This document shows, piece by piece, positions 45,443 through 54,362 of a DNA stretch of 64,000 nt (positions within the stretch are counted from its first letter, which is position 1; each line of letters begins with the position of its first letter). This stretch comes from an uncultured Bacteroides sp. Lineage in GTDB: Bacteria; Bacteroidota; Bacteroidia; Bacteroidales; Bacteroidaceae. The translations under genes and the position numbers were made by a program. Below the pieces are notes generated by a model that saw only the letters and a list, made by a program, of their open reading frames with translations, was not told the DNA's origin and searched no databases. Location: positions 1-64,000 of the forward strand of contig NZ_CALDPF010000002.1 in the NCBI RefSeq assembly GCF_937912035.1, read 5' to 3'.

Positions 45443-45515
45443 CCTGTCATTCAAATTTAAACGGCCTGTCATTTCAATCAAAACACCCTGTCATTCCAAT
45501 TGAAATGACAAGGCG
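45443..45515. repeat. 22-bp tandem repeat CCTGTCATT...
   Basis: Three copies of CCTGTCATT(Y)(M)AA start at 45443, 45465 and 45487, exactly 22 bases apart. The last copy continues into an inverted repeat (CCTGTCATTCCAATT against GAAATGACAAGG), giving a hairpin that may end transcription. It lies between the second MATE gene (+) and the DUF1961 gene (-). Confidence 0.75.
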
Positions 45516-45550
45516 ATTTGAAATACAAGTAAAAAAACTTTTTTCTGTCT

Positions 45551-46339
45551 TTATTTTATACTGTACACTTTGAAATTGGCATATCTCGAATTTCGGGTGA
45601 ACATCTGTCTGAGCCCTATCCTACCCTTCGTTATGGCCGGAGCTGAGGAACCGTCAAAATAGAAAGTCTCATTCTTTCCGTCACCAGTGACATTCATATA
45701 CAGCTGGTCGCCATATTTTATCACCTTGATATGATAAGTCACTCCTATCTTGAACAAACCAGTATTGTAATATTCCGGTTTCAGATCCGTACCGTTAAGA
45801 TTATTTCCAGGCATATATCTACGTCCTCTGATATACTCGTCTTTATTCTCCGATGGAACACCGGTCACGGCATAACTGATGTGATATGTATTCATATTCC
45901 TGAAATATGTGCTCATGGCCGGAACTTTTCTCAAATTGTTCCATTTCGAAATATCCTCGGCATACTCACCTTCACCGGAACCTGTTGCCTGAATATAAAG
46001 GATATTCACAAAATAATACTTTGATGAATCCAGCCTGGTAAAATCGTATTCTATCATAATATTACCTTCAAACTCTTTCTTTGTCCACAAAACAGTGTGA
46101 TGCGCATCATTATAAGCCTCATCACCGGCATAGACTTCCAGTCCACCGTTACGGTGAACCGCTTTGGCTATATCGCCGTCCTTAAACCATTGCTTCTGCC
46201 AATCCTTTTTGAAAGAGTCTTCAAATACCAACTTCATATCCTTAGAAGCCAGTTTCTGAAATTCACCATAATATTTTTCAGACTGGGCAAAAGCTCCTAT
46301 CTGAAGAAGTAATCCTATCAATAAAAAAAATACTCTCAT
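45551..46339 (-). CDS. YesU-like DUF1961 secreted protein
   Basis: 262 residues with a signal peptide (MRVFFLLIGLLLQIGAFAQ). It matches the DUF1961/YesU pattern: FEDSF near residue 42, HRNGGLEVYAG near 64, TVLWTKKEFEGNIMIEYDF and the C-terminal GRIGLRQMFTRNSRYANFKVY. The fold should be a concanavalin-like beta-sandwich, as in Bacillus YesU of rhamnogalacturonan use. Its activity is not known to me. The upstream gene is a sulfatase 22 bases away, so the pair may process a sulfated or uronic-acid-containing polysaccharide. Confidence 0.8.
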   Translation of the reverse strand: MRVFFLLIGLLLQIGAFAQSEKYYGEFQKLASKDMKLVFEDSFKKDWQKQWFKDGDIAKAVHRNGGLEVYAGDEAYNDAHHTVLWTKKEFEGNIMIEYDFTRLDSSKYYFVNILYIQATGSGEGEYAEDISKWNNLRKVPAMSTYFRNMNTYHISYAVTGVPSENKDEYIRGRRYMPGNNLNGTDLKPEYYNTGLFKIGVTYHIKVIKYGDQLYMNVTGDGKNETFYFDGSSAPAITKGRIGLRQMFTRNSRYANFKVYSIK

Positions 46340-46361
46340 ATAAATTACACTTAGTTATTAA

Positions 46362-47714
46362 TTAAAATCCAGGAATAATATTCAAGCCGGCACGTATCTG
46401 CTTCGTTTTATGCAGTTTCATCCATTCATCAAGCAAAGCCCTGTGCCGCTTAAGCTCTGTTTCATATTTTTTCTCTATAGCAAGATTTCTCATTTCACCA
46501 CGGTCTGTATTCATATCAAACAACTGTTCGCGATAATTTCCTTTATCATAAATCACATATTTGAAATCTTTTGTTCTCAAAGCCCAACCACGGGTGTTTC
46601 CACCTTTATCAAACATAGTTTCGGTAACTACGAAATTCTGATGTCCGGCATTTATATCACAATTTTCAACCAGTTTCCTATAAGAACATCCTGGCAATCC
46701 TTCAGGCATTTTCACTTCAGCCCAGTCGCATACTGACGCAAAGAAATCCACACCATTGTTTACCAATTGAGGTAATTCCTTTCCGGCATTCTTTTTTCCC
46801 GGAAGAACTACTATCATAGGAACATTGATCACCTCTTCATAAAGAGCCGACTTCTGATTCCACTGATGTGCTCCCATTCCGTCGCCATGATCGCTAGTAA
46901 AAATGATAACCGTATTTTGCCATAATCCGTTACGGTCTATTGCATCAACCAGCTTACCTATCTCCGCATCCACATGCTCCACAAGTCTGAAATACGCATT
47001 TCTGTATCTGCGCCAATCGTCAGGAGTATAGTTTGAAGTTGGATAAGCACTATAATTCAAGCTCTTCTCATACCTTATCACATCGGCATCATACGGGTTA
47101 CGTTCATAATTCAACGGCACCCCCGGACACTCGGCAATATCAGCCTGAGGAGTATCCGCATAAGGAAGATTTTGCTGACGTGCAAATTCGCATATATTAT
47201 GAGGATTATCAAACGAGGCAACAAGGAAAAAAGGTGATTTATGCTTTGAGTCAAGATAATTTATGCACGACTCTGCCAGACCGAAATCATTATGGTCGTG
47301 TATGTTTCTGAACCCAAATTCCATATCAGGAATAGAAGCCGTATGTACATGCCATTTTCCGGCATAAACACAATCATATCCGGCATTGCTCATAAGTACA
47401 CCCAGACTTTGGCTCTTCAGATTTTCCGGCATAGGATTACCATTACTAGGCATACCTATCTCATGGGCAAAATGTCCTGTAAACATTGATGCCCTTGAAG
47501 GTCCGCTTAAAGGTGTAGAACAATAAGCATTACGAAACATTACTCCTGCCTCTGCCAAACGGTCCATGTTGGGGGTATGCAAGTCTTTGTTTCCCATACA
47601 ACTCATGGCTGTTGCCGTTTGCTGGTCGGTCATAATATAAATAATATTAGGTTTTTCTTCTGACTGAACCAAGGAAGGAACAATCATTCCCCCAATTATA
47701 AAAATATTTTTCAT
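46362..47714 (-). CDS. Ser-type sulfatase (formylglycine-dependent)
   Basis: 450-residue alkaline-phosphatase-fold sulfatase of the S1 class. The active-site motif is SGPSRASMFTG, with Ser70 in place of Cys, so formylglycine must be made by an anSME-type radical SAM maturase encoded elsewhere. The TMTD-like metal segment is TDQQTATAMSCMGN (29-42), and FTSDHGDGMGAHQW (~265) supplies further ligands. The N-terminus could be a weak signal peptide (MKNIFIIGGMIVPSLVQSEE). It hydrolyses a sulfate ester on a glycan. Together with DUF1961 it forms a two-gene unit without susCD. Confidence 0.9.
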   Translation of the reverse strand: MKNIFIIGGMIVPSLVQSEEKPNIIYIMTDQQTATAMSCMGNKDLHTPNMDRLAEAGVMFRNAYCSTPLSGPSRASMFTGHFAHEIGMPSNGNPMPENLKSQSLGVLMSNAGYDCVYAGKWHVHTASIPDMEFGFRNIHDHNDFGLAESCINYLDSKHKSPFFLVASFDNPHNICEFARQQNLPYADTPQADIAECPGVPLNYERNPYDADVIRYEKSLNYSAYPTSNYTPDDWRRYRNAYFRLVEHVDAEIGKLVDAIDRNGLWQNTVIIFTSDHGDGMGAHQWNQKSALYEEVINVPMIVVLPGKKNAGKELPQLVNNGVDFFASVCDWAEVKMPEGLPGCSYRKLVENCDINAGHQNFVVTETMFDKGGNTRGWALRTKDFKYVIYDKGNYREQLFDMNTDRGEMRNLAIEKKYETELKRHRALLDEWMKLHKTKQIRAGLNIIPGF

Positions 47715-47833
47715 ATCAGATTTAATTTAGTCATTAAGTTATGCAATGTAAAATTACAGATTAATACATCTAGCAACTTATACTAGAATACAAAAGAATT
47801 TCAATATCGTACATTTATACGATAATAGCCTTT

Positions 47834-48703
47834 TCAAAAAGGACGTTCACCCTGAATAGTTCTTACAAGTTCCAATACTTTATTGACTTCCGTTTCACTA
47901 CCCGATATTACCAATGACACACCGCCTTCTCTTCCTGATATTCCTCCTACACCGTATGGAAATACCTTCACATCGGCAAACTGGAGTATCGCTTCTATCT
48001 CGGTAAACACCGTACCTGTCCTGAACATATAAAGCCTTGGAACGGAATTCAGTCTTTCGTTACCGGCATTCAATGTATTCTCAAGTGCCTCAAGATTTGC
48101 CGTAGTCTCTTTCTCCAGACCTATCGGGATTATAAGTTCCGCCTTACCTTCGCCTACATAAGGAAGAAGTTTATATGTAGTACCACCATTGGGAGCACCT
48201 ATACAAACAGCTGCCTGCTTCATGGAATAGTTCAGAAGGTTGCCTCCTTTCATCACTATGTCACCGGGTTCAAGCATTTTCAAAGCCTCGTCATATGTTA
48301 CATCCAACACCTTTCCATCCTTTATAACCACTTCCTGCATCTGCCTCTTATCTGCATTCACCGGATACTGACCTTCGGGAGCAAAATGACCTATAACGAA
48401 ACTGCCATGTTCAATACTCTTATTAAGCAATTCCTCGGCTATATAAGTATTTGTAGTTCCTTTAGTGACAATAATCATTCCTTTTTCAAGTTTTTCTTTC
48501 ACCGAAGGCATTGCCATAATTCCTTTGGCTATAAGACGCTTACCTTCACTCACTGTCAGATTGACTCCGGCAAATACATCATCCTTCGGAGCCATTACTT
48601 CCGGAGTTGTTTTTACTACTTCTTTCTCTGTTTTTTGTGTACAAGATGTCATAAATATTCCCGATAAAAATAAACCCAATATTATTAAACTTACTCTATT
48701 CAT
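47834..48703 (-). CDS. unrecognised lipoprotein
   Basis: 289 residues with a lipoprotein signal (lipobox MTSC, Cys21). After a Lys-Glu-rich linker, residues ~45-289 are compact, with sequences such as GMIIVTKGTTNTYIAEELL, PGDIVMKGGNLLNY and GVGGISGREGGVSLVISGSETEV, like an alpha/beta nucleotide- or sugar-binding fold. No family recognised. It ends ~112 bases after the thr operon promoter side of the window's gene order and is transcribed in the same direction as thrC but starts separately. Function unknown. Confidence 0.7.
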   Translation of the reverse strand: MNRVSLIILGLFLSGIFMTSCTQKTEKEVVKTTPEVMAPKDDVFAGVNLTVSEGKRLIAKGIMAMPSVKEKLEKGMIIVTKGTTNTYIAEELLNKSIEHGSFVIGHFAPEGQYPVNADKRQMQEVVIKDGKVLDVTYDEALKMLEPGDIVMKGGNLLNYSMKQAAVCIGAPNGGTTYKLLPYVGEGKAELIIPIGLEKETTANLEALENTLNAGNERLNSVPRLYMFRTGTVFTEIEAILQFADVKVFPYGVGGISGREGGVSLVISGSETEVNKVLELVRTIQGERPF

Positions 48704-48758
48704 AACAGATATATTTCAAAACGGTATGCAAGTTACAAACAAACAGACACATTAAAAA

Positions 48759-48791
48759 AAGGTTGCCTAAGAAAAAATCTTAAACAACCTT
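48759..48791 (-). terminator. terminator of the thr operon
   Basis: An imperfect inverted repeat AAGGTTGcCTAAGA (48759-48772) and TCTTAaaCAACCTT (48778-48791), followed on the minus strand by seven T's, 25 bases after the thrC stop. Confidence 0.85.
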
Positions 48792-48815
48792 ACAAAATTA
48801 TTTACCAATCAATTA

Positions 48816-50117
48816 TTACTGTTTCATCAAATACTCCTTGAAAGAAGCGAAATCCTTGCTCATAGGCACACTGAGTTTCTTTCCGCGCATGAACTCCTGA
48901 AGTTTCTCAGGAATCTTTACATCCGTACCTATAATGTTCTGAACCGTCTGAAGAAACTTGGCTGGATGAGCAGTTTCAAGGAATACACCTGTTTCACCCG
49001 GCTGCAATTCTTCTGCCAAAGCACGATATCCGCATGCTCCGTGAGGGTCGAGCAGATAACCGGTTTCTTCATATACCTTCTGAACAGTCTCGCTAATTTG
49101 TTCATCGGTATAAGTTTCACCCGAGATTTCTGCTGCAATTGCATCGTGACTTCCTCCGTACAAATCAATTATACGGGCAAAGTTACTTGGGTCGCCAACA
49201 TCCATTGCATTTGCTATAGTAGCTATAGATGGACGTGGATTATACTCACCGGTCTTCAGATATTGATAGAAGATGTCATTACGGTTGTTAGCTGCTATGA
49301 AGCGTTTGATAGGCAATCCCATCTTCTTTCCGAACAGTCCGGCTGTGATGTTACCAAAGTTACCACTTGGAACACAAACCACTAAATTGTCAGCCAATCC
49401 CTGTTTCTTCATCTGTGCGTATGCATAGAAATAATAGAATGACTGTGGAAGGAAACGTGCCACGTTGATGGAGTTGGCAGAAGTGAGCTGCATGTGGGCA
49501 TTCAGTTCCTTATCCATGAATGCGTTCTTCACCAAAGCCTGACAGTCATCGAATGTACCGTCCACTTCTATTGCCGTGATGTTCTTTCCGAGGGTAGTGA
49601 ACTGTTTTTCCTGAATTTCACTCACTTTACCTTTAGGATAAAGTACATAAACATGAATACCTTCTACTCCAAGAAAACCGTTTGCTACAGCACTACCTGT
49701 ATCACCCGATGTAGCTACAAGCACGTTCACCTCCTTCTTGCCTTCCTTACGGATGAAATATCCCAAAAGTCGTGCCATGAAACGTCCGCCAACATCCTTA
49801 AATGCCAAAGTAGGACCATGAAAAAGTTCCAGTGAATAAATATTGTCTTTAACCTTTACGGCAGGAACATCAAAGTTCAGTGTATCATAAACAATGTGTT
49901 TCAAAGTTTCTGCAGGAACATCCTCACCGAAGAAAGCGTCAGCCACACGGTAGGCTATTTCCTGAAATGAAAGGTTTTCTATCTCGTCAAAGAATGATTT
50001 TGGCAAAGGCTTTATCTCGTAAGGCATATACAGACCTTTGTCCGATGCCAGACCTTTTACCACAGCTTCTTCAAGCGATGCGTCCGAAGCTTGTTTGTTT
50101 GTACTGTAATATTTCAT
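48816..50117 (-). CDS. thrC: threonine synthase
   Basis: PLP enzyme of 433 residues converting O-phosphohomoserine to L-threonine and phosphate. The N-terminal YYSTNKQASDASLEEAVVKGL and the PLP-lysine region LFHGPTLAFKDVGGRFMARL (~92-111) are characteristic; the Lys in AFKDVG binds PLP. Third gene of the thr operon, 87 bases after apgM, a gap filled with short GTTTGTAAG-like repeats. Its substrate needs a homoserine kinase, for which no ThrB homologue is seen here. Confidence 0.95.
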   Translation of the reverse strand: MKYYSTNKQASDASLEEAVVKGLASDKGLYMPYEIKPLPKSFFDEIENLSFQEIAYRVADAFFGEDVPAETLKHIVYDTLNFDVPAVKVKDNIYSLELFHGPTLAFKDVGGRFMARLLGYFIRKEGKKEVNVLVATSGDTGSAVANGFLGVEGIHVYVLYPKGKVSEIQEKQFTTLGKNITAIEVDGTFDDCQALVKNAFMDKELNAHMQLTSANSINVARFLPQSFYYFYAYAQMKKQGLADNLVVCVPSGNFGNITAGLFGKKMGLPIKRFIAANNRNDIFYQYLKTGEYNPRPSIATIANAMDVGDPSNFARIIDLYGGSHDAIAAEISGETYTDEQISETVQKVYEETGYLLDPHGACGYRALAEELQPGETGVFLETAHPAKFLQTVQNIIGTDVKIPEKLQEFMRGKKLSVPMSKDFASFKEYLMKQ

Positions 50118-50118
50118 A

Positions 50119-50200
50119 GGTTTGTAAGTTTGTGAGTTTGTAAGCTTATGAGTTTGTAAGCATCAACCAACTAAAAAACTCAAGAACTAAAAAACTCAAA
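50119..50200. repeat. short GTTTGTAAG / AACTCAA repeats before thrC
   Basis: The apgM-thrC gap holds several near-copies of AGTTTGTAAG (50124-50163) and two copies of the AACTAAAAAACTCAA type (50168-50200). Such slippage-prone repeats sit just ahead of the thrC start on the minus strand. A role in translation or mRNA processing is speculative. Confidence 0.5.
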
Positions 50201-50204
50201 TAAT

Positions 50205-51413
50205 CTATTTCATAAATTCATTCATAAACTCGTCCCTTTCCATTGTACCATACACTCCGGATTTGCATGAAATCTCATCGTAAGTCTGTATGCTGTCAGG
50301 CTCAATTCCCGGATAATAAATCAGGAAAGGAACAGGCTCATTGGTATGAGTGCGATGTTCGCATGGTGTAGGATGGTCAGGAAGTACGGCAATAGCAACA
50401 GGCTCATCCCAGTCCTTTACTGCCTCATATATCGGACCGACAGCACGTTTATCTAGGTTTTCTATGGTCTGAAGTTTTAAATTCACATCTCCTTCATGTC
50501 CGGCTTCGTCGCTTGCCTCAATATGCAGATAAACGAAGTCATCCGTTTTCAGAGCTTCGATTGCAGCTGCTGCCTTTCCTTCATAATTTGTATTATAAAG
50601 TCCTGTAGCACCTTCCACGTCTATACATCTCAATCCGGCATAACGTCCGATACCACGGATAAGATCTACAGCAGTTATCACAGAGCCCTTCTTTATCTGA
50701 GGATACTTCTGCGACAATGGTTCCATCTGAGGTCTGTAGCCAGGACTCCATGGCCATATACTGTTGGCAGGATCCTTACCCTCAGCCACACGTTTCAAGT
50801 TTACAGGATGCGATGCCAGCAGTTCCTGAGATTTAAGAATAAGTGCATTCAGCAAATCTGCTGTTTCCTGAGCCTCCGGACATTCAGCCTTAATCATATT
50901 AGGGCGGAACGGCTGCAGAGGAATGTCATGAGGCGGAACGCAATGAAGATGCTTGTTACCGCCTTTTATTACCAACAGATGACGATACTGAACACCTGTA
51001 TAGAAATGTATCCTGTCAGTACCAAGTCGTTCTTCAAGGAATTTAATAAGTTCGTCAGCCTCTTCCGTCGTGATATGTCCTGCCGAATGATTTTTAAGAG
51101 TTTCTCCTTCAACACATATAATATTGCAACGCATAGCCATATCTCCCGGCTCAAGGTCAACACCGATGCTTGCAGCTTCAAGCACTCCGCGTCCCTCATA
51201 CACCGTAGGCAAGTCATATCCCATTACTGACATGTTTGCAACCTCGCTGCCTGGATGAAAACCGTCGGCTACTGTCTTCAGCATACCTGTACGTCCCATA
51301 GTTGCAAGCTTATCCATATATGGAGTCTTTGCGTATTGCAATAAAGTCTTATCCCCAAGGGCAGGTACTGGCCAGTCCGCCATACCGTCGCCCAGAATTA
51401 TAATGTGTTTCAT
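50205..51413 (-). CDS. apgM: ApgM-type phosphoglycerate mutase-like protein, probable homoserine kinase
   Basis: 402 residues of the alkaline-phosphatase superfamily, archaeal-type cofactor-independent phosphoglycerate mutase (COG3635). It has the metal-site starts GDGMADWP (8-15), EVANMSVMGYD (~57) and PDHPTPCEHRTHTNEPVPF (~340). By family it could isomerise phosphoglycerate. Its position between thrA and thrC, with no ThrB in sight, matches the proposal that such proteins serve as an alternative homoserine kinase. It starts 16 bases after thrA ends, so co-transcription is clear. The kinase role is inference. Confidence 0.85.
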   Translation of the reverse strand: MKHIIILGDGMADWPVPALGDKTLLQYAKTPYMDKLATMGRTGMLKTVADGFHPGSEVANMSVMGYDLPTVYEGRGVLEAASIGVDLEPGDMAMRCNIICVEGETLKNHSAGHITTEEADELIKFLEERLGTDRIHFYTGVQYRHLLVIKGGNKHLHCVPPHDIPLQPFRPNMIKAECPEAQETADLLNALILKSQELLASHPVNLKRVAEGKDPANSIWPWSPGYRPQMEPLSQKYPQIKKGSVITAVDLIRGIGRYAGLRCIDVEGATGLYNTNYEGKAAAAIEALKTDDFVYLHIEASDEAGHEGDVNLKLQTIENLDKRAVGPIYEAVKDWDEPVAIAVLPDHPTPCEHRTHTNEPVPFLIYYPGIEPDSIQTYDEISCKSGVYGTMERDEFMNEFMK

Positions 51414-51428
51414 ATCTGTTAGTTGTAT

Positions 51429-53861
51429 TTATATATTCGCTATACTCATGATGTCGGCAAATACACCCGCTGCCGTAACACTTGCTCCGGCACCATATCC
51501 CTGAATGAGCATAGGATATTCATTATATCGTTCAGTAGTAATAAGTATTATATTGTTCGTTCCCTCAAGGTTATAGAAAGGATGATTTGCACCAACCTCC
51601 TGAAGAGAAACACTACCCTTTCCGTTTTCAAGTTTGGCAACAAATCTCCATCTCTTGTTGTTAGCCTCAAGTTCTTTTCGTTTAGCTTCAAAATCGGCAT
51701 CAAGCTTACTGATGTTCTTCCAGAAATCATCAATAGAACCTTCAAAGAACTCATCAGGTATGAAAAGGTTCTTCTCCACATCTTCCTGATTGAGTCTGTA
51801 TCCGGCTTCGCGGGCTAGAATGACAAGTTTTCTGATAACATCCTTTCCGCTAAGGTCTATTCTTGGGTCTGGTTCAGAGTATCCGCCTTCCTTAGCCAGA
51901 CGTATAGTCTCGCTCAAAGGAACATCACTGCTCAGCTTATTGAAAATGAAATTCAATGTACCGCTCACAACAGCCTCAATTCTCAAAATCTTGTCACCGC
52001 TGTTGATAAGGTCATTGATAGTATTGATTACCGGAAGACCGGCACCCACATTTGTCTCGAACAGAAATTTAACTCCACGCTGACGTGCTATTTGCTTCAG
52101 TTCTTCATATATTTCATATTCCGAAGATGCCGCAATCTTATTGGCAGCCACGACAGATATATTATGACTCAGGAAATCCTTATAAAGACCGGCTATCACT
52201 GGACTTGCAGTACAATCCACAAACACCGAGTTGAATATATTCATGCCGATAATCTCATCATGAAGAACCTGTGGAGACGAAGGAATACCTTTCTCTTCAA
52301 GTTCCTTACGGTAATTTTCCAAGTCAATTCCTCGACGTGTGAAATATGCCTGATGTCCGTTTGCTATACCTACAACTCTTAGACGCAAACCACGTTCCTT
52401 CATCAGTTTTTCCTGCTGACTGTGAATCTGCTCAATCAGACTGTTTCCTACCGTACCAATACCGCATATAAAAAGATTCAATACCTGGTACTCAGACAAG
52501 AAAAAAGAATCGTGAATTACGTTAAGCGTCTTACGCAATGACTCAGCCTCAACAACAAAAGAGATGTTTGTTTCCGAAGCACCCTGAGCACAAGCTATCA
52601 CGTTGATACCGTTACGTCCAAGAGTACCGAACAGTTTACCGGCGATACCCGGAGTGTGTTTCATGTTCTCACCGACAATAGCCACAGTAGCCAGATTGCC
52701 TTCTGCCATCATAGGCGAAATCTCACCCATTTCTATTTCTTTGGCAAACTCGGCATTAAGCACTTCACAAGCCAATGCAGCATCCTCATTTCGCACACCT
52801 ATTGAAGTTGAATTTTCAGACGATGCCTGTGACACGAGGAACACACTGATACCGTTTTCGGCTAAAGTCTTGAATATACGGTGATTAACACCAATCACAC
52901 CCACCATACCAAGACCTGTCATTGTGATAAGACAAGTATCATTGATTGACGAAATCCCCTTGATAGGTTTGGATGAATGGTCAGAGTCCTGTTTGATGAT
53001 AGTTCCCGGAGCTTCAGGATTGAAAGTATTCTTGATAAGAACCGGAATGTTTTTATGGCATACAGGATATATTGTAGGAGGATAAACCACCTTAGCACCG
53101 AAGTTACAAAGCTCCATTGCCTCAACATAACTCAGTTCGTTTATAGGATATGCCGTACTGATTACACGTGGGTCGGCAGTCATGAATCCGTCAACATCTG
53201 TCCATATTTCCAGAATATCGGCATCAAGCGCAGCAGCGATAATGGCAGCTGTATAATCCGAACCACCGCGTCCCAAGTTAGTAACTTCACCTGTATTTTT
53301 ATCTGTAGAAATAAATCCCGGAACAAGTGAGACTTTCGGAAGTTCTACAAAAGCTTCCCTTACCAAAGTATTTGTAAGCTCTGAATCAAGAATATGTTTG
53401 TTATGCTTTTTCTCTGTCTTGATAAATGTACGTGAATCGAACCATACGGCACCCTCTATCAGAGTGGCAACTATTATGGATGACAAACGCTCGCCATAGC
53501 TGACTATTGTGGCCGAAGTTTTTGGCGACAAGTCGCGAATAAGGAAAATACCCTGGAATATATCTTTCAGTTCGCTCAACAGTTCATTTACTCTGTCAAG
53601 GAGAACTTCTCTGTCTTTTCCTGCAGGAATAACAGTATAAACCATTTCAATATGACGGTTCACTATTTCCTTCATTTCCTTTTCATATGCCGAATCGCCC
53701 TCCGATGCCATTTTTGAAGTCTTTATCAGCTTGTCGGTTATACCTCCCAATGCTGATACTACAACTATTACTTTATCATCTATAGCTTCGACAATCTTTT
53801 TTACACTTACCATGCTATTGACAGAACCTACAGATGTTCCGCCGAATTTCAATACTTTCAT
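51429..53861 (-). CDS. thrA: bifunctional aspartate kinase / homoserine dehydrogenase
   Basis: Fusion of 810 residues. The aspartokinase domain (~1-290) starts MKVLKFGGTSVGS and holds the catalytic KFGGTS and GRGGSDYTAA. Two ACT domains (~310-455) give amino-acid feedback. Homoserine dehydrogenase (~465-810) begins with the Rossmann motif GIGTVGNSL and contains EANVGAGLPVI-like (FETNVGAGLPV). It phosphorylates aspartate and reduces aspartate semialdehyde to homoserine, feeding threonine, methionine and isoleucine. It is the first gene of the operon, behind a structured leader. Confidence 0.96.
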   Translation of the reverse strand: MKVLKFGGTSVGSVNSMVSVKKIVEAIDDKVIVVVSALGGITDKLIKTSKMASEGDSAYEKEMKEIVNRHIEMVYTVIPAGKDREVLLDRVNELLSELKDIFQGIFLIRDLSPKTSATIVSYGERLSSIIVATLIEGAVWFDSRTFIKTEKKHNKHILDSELTNTLVREAFVELPKVSLVPGFISTDKNTGEVTNLGRGGSDYTAAIIAAALDADILEIWTDVDGFMTADPRVISTAYPINELSYVEAMELCNFGAKVVYPPTIYPVCHKNIPVLIKNTFNPEAPGTIIKQDSDHSSKPIKGISSINDTCLITMTGLGMVGVIGVNHRIFKTLAENGISVFLVSQASSENSTSIGVRNEDAALACEVLNAEFAKEIEMGEISPMMAEGNLATVAIVGENMKHTPGIAGKLFGTLGRNGINVIACAQGASETNISFVVEAESLRKTLNVIHDSFFLSEYQVLNLFICGIGTVGNSLIEQIHSQQEKLMKERGLRLRVVGIANGHQAYFTRRGIDLENYRKELEEKGIPSSPQVLHDEIIGMNIFNSVFVDCTASPVIAGLYKDFLSHNISVVAANKIAASSEYEIYEELKQIARQRGVKFLFETNVGAGLPVINTINDLINSGDKILRIEAVVSGTLNFIFNKLSSDVPLSETIRLAKEGGYSEPDPRIDLSGKDVIRKLVILAREAGYRLNQEDVEKNLFIPDEFFEGSIDDFWKNISKLDADFEAKRKELEANNKRWRFVAKLENGKGSVSLQEVGANHPFYNLEGTNNIILITTERYNEYPMLIQGYGAGASVTAAGVFADIMSIANI

Positions 53862-54131
53862 ACCTTTGAGATTATTGAATACGTTTCATTGTACGCCAAA
53901 GCAGTACAAAAAATAAAATGATTAAAACTTGAATAAAAAAGAAGAAAATGCTTACGTCCGTAAGCGTGTATCACGTAGAAACACATTATATATATACTCA
54001 ACCCCGAGGGGTCATCCCAGTACCACATGATGTGACGATCATACGCCCCATTTCATAAATTGTGATATTGTTATAATGTGCAGTCATTTAGATTAAAATA
54101 TTTGTTAAAAGTTTTATCGTTGGCAAATATA
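53862..54131 (-). promoter_or_regulatory. thr operon promoter and possible attenuator leader
   Basis: TATATTTG (complement of 54124-54131) is a -7 box with CTTG 18 bases upstream. The leader of ~255 bases contains: a 14-codon frame (53998-54042) starting MIVTSCGTG with Thr, Ile, Val and Met codons; an ACCCC/GGGGT hairpin (about 54001-54012); and a hairpin GCTTAC-GGAC-GTAAGC (53950-53965) followed by T-rich sequence, like an intrinsic terminator before thrA. The order promoter, short frame, terminator, gene fits attenuation by charged tRNA. The 14-codon frame has only three Thr codons, so the case is suggestive. Confidence 0.5.
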
Positions 54132-54362
54132 AGAACATTTTTCTACAATCAAGAAGAAAAATGATTTTTTTTGTAGTAAAACTCTATTTTTTTGTGACAA
54201 AACATACAATTCATTATTGATATAACACAAACAAGGAAAGTATACCAAATTAGTATACCTTCCTTGTTGATATTTATAAAAGATTGTTTTTATTAATACT
54301 ATTTACTCAATAATACTTGTTTGATAAGATTACTAAACATCAGTCTATAAATCATGATAACT
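54132..54362. other. intergenic region between thrA promoter and mscS
   Basis: AT-rich spacer. The only structure seen is the mscS terminator at 54231-54267. No reading frame on either strand is convincing. Confidence 0.5.
54231..54267 (-). terminator. terminator after mscS-like gene
   Basis: ACAAGGAAAGTATAC (54231-54245) pairs with GTATACCTTCCTTGT (54253-54267), one mismatch, about 96 bases past the mscS stop on the minus strand. Confidence 0.7.

Noticed and set aside
53862..53987. 41-codon minus-strand frame (MCFYVIHAYGRK...) overlapping the thrA start
   Set aside because: It crosses the proposed terminator hairpin, has no ribosome binding site and its stop overlaps the thrA ATG by chance; kept only as a remark on the leader.
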